Below are positions 11,667 through 22,194 of a stretch of 64,000 nt of DNA, piece by piece. The stretch lies in assembly GCA_037957365.1 (NCBI GenBank), contig JARHVA010000398.1, positions 995,001-1,059,000 on the forward strand. Direction: 5' to 3'. Made by a program: the position numbers and the translations under genes. This DNA comes from Torreya grandis. Its lineage: Eukaryota > Streptophyta > Pinopsida > Cupressales > Taxaceae. Every line of letters begins with the position of its first letter. The stretch's first letter is position 1. The notes under the pieces were generated by a model that made no database searches, was not told where the DNA came from, and saw only the letters and a program-made list of their open reading frames with translations.

Positions 11667-11822
11667 TTGACCAAAGTGAGAAAAAAGAATATTCTGATAA
11701 AGGCGTTCTTCGGTAATATCATCATGACTCTCAAAGTCATGTGCAGCAGCAATACCAAACCAAATACAAGTAGTTGGGTCTTGGGCCAAGCTTTGGCTGA
11801 ACTTTGGAAAACTTGATGCCAT
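11667..11822 (-). pseudogene. psaB: Chloroplast psaB fragment (photosystem I P700 apoprotein A2, first 52 codons)
   Basis: The frame from ATG at 11822 begins with [15 protein letters not shown] and continues [19 protein letters not shown], then RLYQNIL and HFGQ. This is the highly conserved N-terminus of PsaB, which in chloroplasts carries P700 and electron carriers. Nucleotide similarity to plastid psaB is also high, so this is plastid DNA rather than a nuclear gene. Similarity starts at the initiator codon and stops after HFGQ; the frame then runs into unrelated sequence ([14 protein letters not shown]). The rest of the 734-residue protein is absent. Several conserved residues have changed (for example the usual Arg-Arg after the PTT stretch reads Cys-Ile), so it has been non-functional for some time. 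A nuclear plastid insert is the simplest reading; capture by a retroelement is an alternative. Confidence 0.9.
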
Positions 11823-12179
11823 AATGCTTTCCAAATCCTCATAGCCATTCTATCATCATTTCCTTGTAGGACCAACACAAGGAAAGAGAAATAACAACAT
11901 GACTACAGTTGATCTGTAATTAGCATAGATATTTCAAACTAATTTACCAACACGAATCTTAAATATGTATGAATCTTATCTAATTATTTATGCTTGTTGT
12001 CCCTAAGTAATTTGCTTAAGACGGCAACTTTTAGTCTTAGAATTGTGATGCTTAAGTGTTTAAATTGAAGATGCAGTTGTGTAGTGTGAACAATAACCAA
12101 GTAAGAATTGAAAAGATGCTAGAAAGAAGATTGAACACAAAAGATCTCTGGTCCAAGCTTTAACATGAAGTTTGCCGCT

Positions 12180-13200
12180 CAACCACACCTTTGCAAGGGG
12201 TATGCCTCTCTTTCTGTTTTGGAGTGTCAATGTTTCCAGATCCACTTCAAGGACATCCCTTCCAAGTTACACTTGTTTGACTATCATCAAACCTACAATT
12301 TTGTATGGTTCAAAGGTTTATGGACCTAGCCTGGGGGCTGTTGATTGGGCCCGTATTAAGAGGGTAGAGACTCTCATGTTGCTGCACATGATCCATTGCA
12401 AACAACGGTTCCTCGGTGCATCATCCAGGCTGAGTTTGTCACCCATCCGCTACACCTTAAGACCATCTTCAAGCTTACTTTCTACATCCACAGACCCAGA
12501 TCCCTAAGGGACTCAACCTCTGGTCATGAGAGATATCCCTACTTAGCGCTTTGCTCTTCAGAGAATATTGTTTCACTAGTCCCCACCAGACATCAGCATT
12601 GTTGGTACTTTGAGACTCGACTGCTCCTTTCTATTGGCATCTCTGTTGACAAGCTACCCCTTTCATGTATTCCTTGGACACCCCCCCTGGGTTCCTTCCC
12701 ACCCAAGGCATCATCACTAGGGCTGCCAGAGAGGACATCTAAAGATAGTATATCCAAACCATCTTCCCCCGTGAGCCGCTCAGTCCCAAGCTTGCTTTTT
12801 ATGCCGACCATTTCTTAGGTGGATGGTATCATTTGTCGCCCTTGTTATCTTCAATGTCATTGGTCTCACAGCTTGAGGTTTCCCCTTGGCTAGATGAGAG
12901 TTTGTTCCCACCAGTTACGGGGTGAAACAAACCATCACACTCTCCATCAAAACCGCTTCTGTTGTCTATGCTCCCTCTAGGAGGTGGAGACCAAGGACCA
13001 CTTCATTTTCAGATGCCCCATTTATTATGAGATCCTAGGAAGATATCACTGCATCTACAAAGACCCTAACAACACTCTAGCTACTTTCTTCAAATATACA
13101 GACCGTGCCTGGCTCTTTATCTTCAAAAGGTTATCACTTTCCAACGCATATCCTTACAAGAGGAGACTAGAGGCTCTAGAGCTCCCATATTGATCATTTC
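12180..13200 (+). pseudogene. Non-LTR retrotransposon reverse transcriptase, C-terminal part
   Basis: Reading across three frames gives the end of a non-LTR RT protein. TILYGSKVYGPSLGAVDW and RVETLMLLHMIHCKQ are at 12295-12405. IIQAEFVTHPLHLKTIF and GHERYPYLALCSS are at 12415-12560. The zinc-finger-like tail EVETKDHFIFRCPIYYEI, followed by LGRYHCIYKDP, is at 12978-13065. The layout matches plant elements whose RT is followed by a CxxC...H...C knuckle of the form CHLEVE...FRCPVYYEI; here the first cysteine pair is partly lost. Frameshifts near 12400 and 12820 and stops in between show it is dead. No palm domain is visible, so the element is 5' truncated. Sequence to about 14070 may be its 3' tail but is unassigned. 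Confidence 0.75.
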
Positions 13201-14215
13201 TTTCTTTCAACCCATTCAAGTGTTTTGCAACACTAAGCATCCTTTGGACACCAGTACATCACACATCAGAGCCGATAGATCAGTTAGGCGGCACTTCTCC
13301 CAACACATCACTACTACTCATACTAGTCAGATCTCCAAGCCTATTATCTCTCGGCATTGTAGCTCTGCTCTACCCCTCTCCAACAACATGGAACTACTGC
13401 TTGCCAGCTTCCACCCAAACCACAGGGGCAAATTGATATTACAAGCTTCTTCTCTACTACAGGAGTTACATTGACCTTGGATGTTAGGGGAAATTCTAGA
13501 GGAAGTGTCTTGCTTCCTCCTAGATCCCCCAACCCGGCTCCATCAACCCTGTATACTCACCGGACAACATTATCAGATCTCTCACAATGATTGATAATGG
13601 CTCAGATGATTCCTCTACTTTAGGCGCACACAAAAACATTCAATGAGTTTTGCCTCCAATCTTCATTGGCACATGCTCTTGGGGCTTTTGTTCACCTCTC
13701 ATTACTATTTGTATTGTATTGTGTTGGTTTCTTTGCCACTTGTGTTAGTGGCATGTTGCTCTATTTTGTTTTTGTACTTTATTTATTTCGTTCACCTCTA
13801 GGATTCTCTCTTCCTAGAACTTTCTATTGCTATTGGTTGTATCGTTCCGTCCCGTTGACCTACTTTTTGGTCATTTGTGGACATTAATATGATTTCTTTC
13901 TTTCTTGCAAACTATCGGAGGATAATAACCAGCACATTGTCACCATGGATGATCCATCTCTTCTGCTGTCAAACTTTCCTTCTCAGCCCCCACCTATCTA
14001 TCGTCCTGACTTCATCTCCCTTTGACCAAATCTGTCTAGAACATGATATTAGCAAAGCTGGTGGTTAACCTCTCCTTTATCCCTCTTAAAGAGCAGGTTG
14101 TAAAAGCTTTATCTAATGGCTTTGGGTTTGCTGTAGCTTCCAATTTTATATGGTGGGAATCGAATGTTTGATGAAGAATTTACAAGGAGAAGTTTCAAAT
14201 CTAGTTATGCATGAT
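13201..14215. other. Unassigned intron sequence
   Basis: Open frames at 13190-13474 and 13666-13887 are T- and C-rich and match no family I know. Part may be the 3' untranslated end of the preceding non-LTR element. No poly(A) run marks its end. Confidence 0.4.
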
Positions 14216-14219
14216 TGTG

Positions 14220-14600
14220 CCATTTCTGTATGTAAGGCTAAACCTCCTAAAAGAAAATATGCATGTGGGTGAAATTCAGGCCCTCAAACACTTGGGGAAT
14301 CCAAACAATCCTCACATATCAAACATGCAAGTTCCCAAATGGCGGAAACAAAATTTGAATTTCATGTTGATCATTGACCCATGTCGTTGATTCTCCATCA
14401 ACCCGCCATCTAACAGCCTCGTGGAGAATCAAACCTGCAACCTGCCAGTTCTCATCCACACATCCTACCATTGCGCCATGTGTGCATTTGAGAATGTATG
14501 TTGCAGGAGTCCATTTTGTATGTAATTTCCCATCAAGTCAAAAAAAATAGGCATTGCTTACACTGTAATATTCAAAAATAGACATTACAGTGTATGTATT
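14220..14600 (-). mobile_element. tRNA-like SINE with an upstream palindrome, copy 1
   Basis: In minus sense the A box TGGCGCAATGGTAGG (14478-14464) and B box GGTTTGATTCT (14435-14425) form a polymerase III promoter pair about 30 bases apart. The head resembles a tRNA but has no intact acceptor stem. About 80 bases upstream in sense is a palindrome at 14559-14594: 11-base perfect arms (TACACTGTAAT and ATTACAGTGTA) around a 14-base loop. The same order, palindrome then tRNA-like part, recurs at 15549-15800 in the opposite orientation. The end near 14220 is a guess. Confidence 0.5.
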
Positions 14601-14689
14601 GCATATATTTTAACATACTCCGGTAAATCTGATGGTGCTTTCTTTGACCGGCAAAGTTTCTTTTTCTATTTTCCAACCTGCATGTTTCA

Positions 14690-16235
14690 TAAGCGTTGCC
14701 ATCCAAACTTGGTCATTTTGAAAGCAGATAAAGGCATGCTGTTGTTTTAATGGATAAATGACAATATTTAACGAAATGGAGGACCACCTCATAAATAATG
14801 GGATCTACAAAATTCTAAACAAAAACCCAATCACGCAGATTATAAAGGATGGTAAGAATATTGCATTGAGCTACTCTCTCAGTACAGATCTGAAGAAATA
14901 ATTGGTGCCAAGCAAAGAAATTAATCCCAGTATGTATCGCCACCCAAAGATTCACAAGGTTGGGACTTCTCTTGGGCCTATTTTTCATAAACAAAATCCT
15001 CCAACCTCTCTTCTTGCAACACACCTAGTTAGGAAGCTTCAATCGCTTTTGGGTAAGACTCTCTCTTTCATCAAAAAAACTTTAAGGATTCTCAGATTTT
15101 TTCAAGGACAAGGTTGTGGATAATCATGATATTTTGGTTAGTTTTGATGTGATTTCTCTATTCACCAAAAATTATCTTGCTAGGACTATCTCTCTCATCA
15201 AAAATTTGACTGATGATGAAACAGAAAAGCTTGCTGAAGGATGTCTTTAATCAACCTTCTTCTCTTTCCAAGAGTTATGATGGTTTGAACAAACCGAGTG
15301 AGTGGATATCGGCTAACCCTGAACTCTCACTGTGGCAAATATTTTCATATAGGATTTAGAAAAACAATCCTTATCATCTTTATGTGAATGATGCAAATGT
15401 TAATTGGCTTCATGGTAGAGAATCGCTTGAAGAGTTTCATACCCACCTTTACAATATAGGCAAAATTTATCAAAGGAACACACATTCAACAGTCAACTCG
15501 TGTTTAACGCCATTTGAATTAACAAATTCTATAAAATTTGGCATAATATACACTGTAATGTTTGATATTACATACAGTGTTCATGTTCACACAAAATTGT
15601 GTGTAAAATAATGCACAACATTAACATGTATGTAATACATGTGCGACATGATGGTAAGATGTCCGCATGTTAAAAGTGAGGTCACGGATCAAAACACTTT
15701 GACGCAGGGATGAATGGGGCCAGACAAACTTGTTTGAAATTTTTCACTGCCTGAAACACAAACTTGTGTCATTGATACGTGCAGCTAACAATATATGCAC
15801 ATGCATACAATTCACTAAATAATTGGAGGACGTGATCCCTCTAATGTTCCTAGATGTATTGATCTCAAGAAATACCGAATGGATCCTTCGCTCGACAAGT
15901 ATAGAAGGAAAAGTACTGATACTGATCTTTATCTCCATGCCTCTACACATCATCATTTATCACAAAAGATTGGGGTACTTTACATCCTCGCATATAGGGA
16001 TTTTAGGATCTCATGTCAAAGGTTTTCAGAATGAATGGCTATGGACTAAAACAAATCTCAAAGGTCCTCTGCAAGGTGGAAGAGAAGATATTTTTACTCG
16101 CAGCAAAAGCATCAACTCTTCCTCAACATATTTCATACCCAGTAGACTTAGAGCAAATTACCAAAGACGATCATTCAAATTCAGAACACAAATGGTCTTC
16201 AAAGCAAACAACCTTTGCTGAACATTTTCACTGAA
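14690..16235 (+). pseudogene. Penelope-like retroelement reverse transcriptase (interrupted)
   Basis: Penelope-like elements encode an RT related to telomerase. Here the reading shifts frame several times but the family order is clear: PNLVILKADKG at 14701-14734, MEDHLINNG and YKILNKNP near 14776-14830, HPKIHKVGTSLGPI (family form GLPKIHK.G.PLRPI) at 14941-14982, LGKTLSFIKK near 15050, then HDILVSFDVISLFTK at 15125-15169. A decayed match to the family's G.AMGSPLSP region follows near 15290-15330. YVNDANVNWLHGRESLEEFH at 15380-15440 replaces the catalytic YVDD with YVND. After an inserted block the protein resumes at 15823 with FLDVLISRNT, then DLYLHASTHHHLSQKIGVLY, then FRMNGYGLKQISKV to 16235. 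No GIY-YIG endonuclease domain was seen. It is dead, inside AMPD intron 1. Confidence 0.85.
15490..15822 (+). mobile_element. Insertion in the Penelope-like element: palindrome plus tRNA-like segment, copy 2
   Basis: About 330 bases separate two adjacent parts of the same RT protein, so this is an insertion. It holds a palindrome at 15549-15580 (TACACTGTAAT with an imperfect partner ATTACATACAGTGT). About 60 bases later comes a tRNA-like stretch with an A-box-like GCGACATGATGGTAAG (15643-15658) and a poor B-box-like GGTCACGGATC (15680-15690). The order matches copy 1 at 14220-14600. I could not find a clean target duplication. Confidence 0.5.
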
Positions 16236-16744
16236 CTACACAAAGCATTCAAGACTAGTCATTAGTGTAAAAGGCACCTTAACACTCTTTCTACTTTTCT
16301 TTTTGTGGAGTTTTTGACTCGGGCTCTTTTTCATGTCACCTTTTTCCACAACTCATTCGACAAGTCCCCCTTCACTTTCCTTACCCCCATGACCTTCTCC
16401 TCCAAACCCCTACCACTTCCATTCCTACTTTCCTCCCATTTCCTCTTTTTTAATTTTATTGTTGGCCCTATGCATATGACTGTTCATATGTCCCCCAACC
16501 GCCTTGCCCCAATCCCCATAATCCGACATCAATGTAAACCTTATGTCGTCATCCTTTTAGTCCAGAATTAACGTTCCCCAAAGCCCTTAAATATTGCAAT
16601 CTATACGAAGATTTATGCACCATTCTTTGTGTCAAAGGCTATGCTTCTACCAGCGCACAACAGTTGAGTAAACATCAGGCTAAACCCTCTCCCACCATGT
16701 GCCTGTCAAAACCCACCTGACCACAACATCAGACCTTCATAAAA

Positions 16745-16747
<3 letters not shown>
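16236..16747. other. Unassigned intron sequence
   Basis: This is C/T-rich in parts with one open frame (16305-16571) of low-complexity composition. No family is recognised. Confidence 0.4.

Positions 16748-16816
<69 letters not shown>
16748..16816. repeat. (AT)n microsatellite
   Basis: An uninterrupted AT dinucleotide run of about 69 bases. The open frame through it (Tyr-Ile repeats) is an artefact of the repeat. Confidence 0.98.
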
Positions 16817-16818
<2 letters not shown>

Positions 16819-18585
16819 GCTGACTACAAGAATGTTTGCACCTGCAAATTGTTTGACAGCATCCTGACAAGGGTCTCCCTCATAAAGCATAAGATCGAAA
16901 ATTATTCCGAGCAGTAATATGACACATTGGGAGGCGTGGGAGAAAGCAGAGGCAAGATGATTTTTTCACCTCTGTGGGTTTGGTGAAAAGGGCAATGAAC
17001 AAACCAAAGTAAATTGTTTGAATATCATGTCACTTACGATATGCCCCTCACATATTCTCCAGGGCACTATAGCGAAGCAGCCTCTCCACCAAGTAATTCT
17101 CACGGCTGCAATAAATTCTCAAAAATCAGTCTCTGAAATCTGTCAAAGCTTGTATGATCTAATGCAATCTAATCAAGATCACTCTAGAAAAACCCACCTC
17201 AACCTTGCAGGTGTCAGCAAGTTAGGCACCAAAAAGGAGGAGACCTTCACAGCTTATAAATAAGTGATGAAACAATGCAAAACAAAGGAACACCATACAA
17301 ACAAAGAGCTTAAAGTTTATCAAAAAAATAAACAGCAGACCAAATATTCTTCTGCAGCTAATACATAGAGTTTTCCACAACAATAGGCTACAAACATGAA
17401 GACCACTCAGCAGATGCCAATCAATATAGATGATGATGAAACAACAAGCATGTAAGAAGAACTTCACAATAAAGCTCATACTCAACCAGATTCACACTCT
17501 CACTCTCAATCTCATTGGCCTCAAGCAATGGACCTCACCAAGATAATAGATTCTACCCCTGCATTTGCACATTTCTCTAGTGTGAACAAACCCCTTGTCC
17601 CTCCCCACAACCCTCAATTTGTGCAGGCTCTTTCATAGGAATTGTACACCCAAAAACTGCATAAATTCCTTTCTACTTTGAATCCCTCATTCGGACACCT
17701 TGGCCTCAATCCAAACATGATTAATATTCATAGGCCCATCTACTTGACTACCCTTACTCATGTTGAAATCCTTCATAATTCCCTTGGAGGAGGAATTTCC
17801 AATACCCTTCCCCCTCATGTCCAAAGCAAATCCTTACACTCCAAGTCACACAATGGCTAACCTGGGCTATTCTTCTTTCACTCCTACTACTTCCAAATCT
17901 AAGAATGAGGATCTTATTTAGGCCATGATAAACATATCTTCCATGATACAACAATTGGGACACATCCTTGAGAACAAAGGTGTCCATAACCCTTTCATCG
18001 AAACAACCCTTGTCACTCTCCTTCAATTCATTGAGTCTCACCACACAAGAATTGAATCTCTCCAATCATGTGTTAAAATTTCAGCAAAATATCGGTTGAA
18101 CATAAAAAAACCATGGATGCAGTAAATGCCCTAATGCTCACTGAATCTGCCAATATAAGATTCGAGGCTACAATCACCGAGTCCACTCTGGACACTTCAC
18201 CCAACAAAGTGACAGGCCATCTTTGCAAAAGTTCCTCACAATGAAGAGAAGCACAAGGAGCATTCTTGAAGCCTAGCAAGTCCCACTAACAATGCCTCGT
18301 CCTCCACAAAATCATGGACTGCTCGCTCCCCTCAAGAGGAAAAATATATGTTTACCATAGCTCATGATAATCGGTCTCTCCTCTTAATATATTGCTGGTC
18401 TTTTTGTCCTTGAATGTTGTCATTACAATGTCTTATGACACAAAGTAGTGCTCCTAGTGTCTTTGTTCATCGTGATTTCCTGCCGATCAGTTTTCAGATG
18501 ATCTGATTTCTTACAGCCATCCTTCATCGTATTTATTTTGTTCATATATATAAATTTTACCTTTAAAAAAAAAAATAGTAACTTG
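16817..18585 (+). pseudogene. Decayed coding-like segment, possibly a retroelement ORF1
   Basis: Several plus-strand stretches read like one broken protein: FADYKNVCTCKLFDSIL near 16818, GVSKLGTKKEETFTAYK near 17212-17263, and a helical, Gln/Leu-rich stretch at 17925-18125 (ISSMIQQLGHILENKGVHN, then FIETTLVTLLQF) that looks like a coiled coil. The segment ends near an A-run at 18564-18576, which could be a retroelement tail. No zinc knuckle or enzyme domain is visible. I do not recognise the family, and the assignment to a non-LTR ORF1 is only a suggestion. Confidence 0.3.
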
Positions 18586-19490
18586 TTTGGCAATGGCTTC
18601 TCCATATCTATATTGACACAGATCCGAGCATGGTTTAGGACCTCCAGGTGTTTAGTGAACTCAAAAGCTGTAATATATTCTCCAATGACACTGCCCATCT
18701 TCCTAAGTAATGATTCCTATCAATATTCATTTGGAAGGAGGGGAAGCCTAACATGAACCCGGACAGTACTTGGTAAATCCTCAATTGGGTTGAAGGCAGC
18801 CAACATTGGTTTTATGAAAAGACCATATCTTTTCATGAACTAGGGGCTGCCATAGAAAGCTTGATCTTCTTCATGTTTTAATGAGGTGGCCATGAAATAG
18901 CCCTTTGGCAATATCAAAAAGTCAACTGATCCAGCCAGCTGCCAAATCTCTTGAACCCGAAATCTAAGTGTCTTGGGTCTAGGGATAGCACCCATGAAAG
19001 CTGTGTTCCATCTCATCCAAGGTCAATTTTAACTTAAGAGGGTTTTCCATTCTTTGGAAGCAACCATTTTCTTTTGTGGAAGAATCTATTGATTGTTCTT
19101 AGGGCATGGTGTTGGACAAATTTGAGCAGGTCATCCTTACAAATCTGATTACTCTTATTTGAGACAGCAGTTTTAAATGTTGGGTTGGATTGTTGATGGG
19201 CTAGGATCTGAGAGGAGTCCATGGCCTCCTCAGAGGGAAGGGTCAATTCTTTATACTCAGCCCAAAAGTGTGGTATGAAAGCACCAAAAAAGGAACCCAT
19301 GTATTTGTATTATGTATATACAATGATGTAGTGGAAGTTTTTGCCACAAGAATGTAGCCTCTCAATGTCCTCTATCAATTCCTTTAGAAAACTTGCCCAA
19401 TTATATACCACATCTTTTAGAATTCCCTCCACATATAGAATTGTCCATAATGGCATCTTGGTGTTCCTATCTACACATGTAATCCTAACC
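18560..19490 (-). pseudogene. LINE ORF1-like (DUF4283-type) remnant
   Basis: In minus sense the reading runs from about 19300 (MGSFFGAFIPHFWAEYKELT) through LLKFVQHHALRTINRFF near 19130 and RVHVRLPLLPNEY near 18755-18718. It ends with GSVIGEYITAFEFTK, then VLNHARICVNIDMEKPLPNK, at 18698-18580. The last part matches the pattern of the gag-like protein in plant LINEs: LPxEYW, IGxxIGxxI, then YARICVxIDxxKPLP. Several stops and frameshifts break it, and the zinc knuckle expected further on is missing. The 19310-19492 frame may be the start of the same protein. Confidence 0.55.
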
Positions 19491-20261
19491 AAAGTAACAC
19501 AAATTCTAGTTCCGCCCTAAATCCATCAAAAAACTATAATGCCTCAATACCAATATCATGCTCTTTAAAAAAATTACCATCTTGACAACGCAATGTTTAA
19601 ACGATTTTTTTCTTAGCTATGAGAGTTTGAGAAGTTTTAATAGATACTTGAGTAATAGTTTTCGGTAGGTCAAAGACTGCATTCAATAGGTAGGCATAAT
19701 TGATAGTTGTTTCCCCTCTTCCACTACATAGTTCATCTCCAAATTGTAGTTTACAAGCTCGCAAGCATTGGCTTCCATGACCTTATGCATAAGGCATGTT
19801 CTAGTTTTTCAATATGCCTGGCTCTAAGCTGGTAACAATCCCTCCATACCCATTCCAGTCCTTCAACCATTCCTCTGCCCTTCTCGTTGCTTATAATCAT
19901 CATTTCTTCAACCCTTCAGACAAATTTGTTTTTCTTTTCACATTTGGAGGCATATTCAACCATTCTAATATCCAATTTTGGTACTAAACTATTCCATGAG
20001 CTTGATTGTATCGAGAAAAATTATTAGAAGGCTATGATTTTCATTTAAGAAAGTTAAGTTATTCTATTTCAGTGTTATTATTATCCGTCACTCATTAATT
20101 GACCCTTGATTATTGTGTTATTAATGCTTGATGGTGTTGTTCAGCAGCTATCCCTTGTCGTCCATCATCTTTGCTAGTGTCATTCAACAGCTATGCCTTG
20201 TCATCCATCATTTTTTATCATTGTTTACTGAGCCACATGCTCCAACTGTTTTGCCTTCTCT
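19491..20261. other. Unassigned intron sequence
   Basis: No supported gene or repeat is seen. Confidence 0.4.
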
Positions 20262-20375
20262 GTGTGGGTGCACGCATGCGTGTATGCGTGCATGTGCATG
20301 TGTGTGCACACGTGCGTGTACGTGTATGTGTGCATGTGCGTGTGTGCGCGAATGCATGTGTGTGTGAGAGAGTTT
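20262..20375. repeat. Imperfect TG/CATGCG low-complexity tract
   Basis: Alternating purine-pyrimidine sequence (TGTGTGCACACGTGCG and similar) runs for about 110 bases. It opens frames on both strands that are artefacts. Such alternation can adopt left-handed DNA, but nothing more is shown here. Confidence 0.9.
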
Positions 20376-20679
20376 TGCATCGGTCGTCAAATCATGTTTG
20401 TCGATCATCTCCAACTCACTTTCCTTATATCTATGCTTATGGCTTGGCTCAACATCGACATTCGTTGTTTATTGCCCAACAAAGGAGGTCATCAACCCTT
20501 AAGTGCCATGTTTGGCTCCCATAGCCACAGAAAAATGTCAATTGTTTTTGTTAATGCCTACTATCAGAGGGTTGTTGTCGACTTTTTGCTTCTTTGGAAG
20601 GAGATTGCTACTTTTTATGACCATTCTTCGATCTCCATGAGTTGTACATTCTCGTCATTCCTTATGTGATATTTTTGGA

Positions 20680-22122
20680 GTTTGAATGTGTTGTTCAAGT
20701 TGGGATGCAATGTTCCATCTAGGTTTTATAATTGCATGACTCCACTATCAAAGATCTAGTAAATTTTATAAGACCCTTCCAATAGCATTTTCAATTTTCG
20801 TTATTTTTTATGATTTTATCCATTTTACCTATAAAGTTTAATACTAGCATTCCTAGACATAGTTGAATTCTTTTAAAACTGCGTCTCATGACAATGCTTT
20901 AATTTTTTTTGTTCCACCTCAACGGACCATTGTGCTATAATTCTTCTTTCATTGATTGTATAAATATTTCTTGTAGGTTTTTTGTGTTTGCTACGCAATT
21001 TTTGACATCCACCATTAAACTTGGTACAAGCAACTCTACTTGCACTATTCTTTCTTTTCCAGACATAAGTTGAAACGGTGTATATCGATATGCACATATA
21101 GCAGAATGTATTTTTTCATCCAACCTCATCTCTCAATACCACAAGTTTTATGTATCATTTCCATAGTTGTTGTATTTCTGTCTTTTGCTTGCCCATTTGC
21201 TCTAGGATAGTAAGTTATTAATTTATAGTGCTTAAATTTTAATATTTCCTGCATTTCTCTTAGGACATGATTTACAAAATGAGTGTCTTGGTCGCTTGTT
21301 AACCATAGTGAACAATCAAATCTGACAATTATATGTTCATATATAAAAAAAAAATTGGGTTTAGATGTATTATCTAGTAATGCTTTAGCTTCAACCCATT
21401 TGGTTAAGTACTTTGTTGTCTACAAATATCTACACCTTTAAAATGATAGATCCTTAAATGGTCATACAAAGTCTATACAACATCTTTCAAATAGCTCTTT
21501 GTGGTGGTGCCTATTGTAATCGCCTTACCTGATCTTCCTTTTCTTTGGCACATATCACAAACTTGTACCCACCCATAAAAATATTTGAATATAGTAGGGC
21601 ATCACAGTCCTGCTAACAAAAATTTCAAGATGTGGCTTCATGATTTGCATGACCACCTACATCCCCTTGATGTGTTAGCTTAATAACATCTTCCACTTCT
21701 TCCAAAACACGTTGTCTTGAAACTCATTTTTTATGTATGTGGTACAATAGCCCGTGACTCAGCTGAAATGGTCTTGATTTAGAATTATCTTTTTCACTTT
21801 GCCATTGACATGTCTATTGACCCTAAGGTCAAGTAATCTCCAATGTACTTATACCACTTTGGTAGAACTACTACTCTAAATAACTATGTATAAGGGTAAT
21901 CACCATTTACTCTATCTGCTGACTAACCATTATCCAATCTTAATAGATGGTCTGCCATAACATGACTTTCATTTTCTTACTATGATTTAAAAGTAAACCC
22001 CTGTAGCAATAACAACCATCTAGAAATTCTTCCATGAATCACGGGTTCGTTAATCAAATACAACAATGCCCGATGCTTCGTAAGGATCCAATAAATTCAT
22101 CAAAAGATACATTAGAAAAGGA
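20680..22122 (-). pseudogene. Ty3/Gypsy pol remnant: end of RNase H and integrase
   Basis: In minus sense the order is: an RNase H tail near 22080-21940 (LLYLINEP, then the decayed tail of that domain), the integrase zinc-binding region near 21700-21540 (LTHQGDVGGHANHEAT, then a degenerate cysteine pair), the integrase core near 21430-21130 (broken), SAICAYRYTPFQLMSGKE at about 21107-21054, and the C-terminal module with LHPNLNNTFKLQKYHI near 20740-20690, matching the GPY/F-type end of Gypsy integrases. Frames change repeatedly. It continues the RT fragment at 24086-25150, from which it is separated by an inserted LTR-like segment. Confidence 0.75.
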
Positions 22123-22194
22123 CATGTTAGGATCAACAAAACAAAGGAAAGTTGATGAATGGCAATGTGGTATGTTATTACCCCTGATGAAAAC

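Noticed and set aside
14690..16235. Hammerhead ribozyme or GIY-YIG endonuclease of the Penelope-like element
   Set aside because: I looked for the CTGATGA...GAAA core and for GIY/YIG motifs by eye and found neither; a model-based search would be needed to exclude degraded forms.
20128..20669. Overlapping frames rich in Cys, Val, Met and His
   Set aside because: They arise from the alternating TG/CATGCG tract; no conserved domain.
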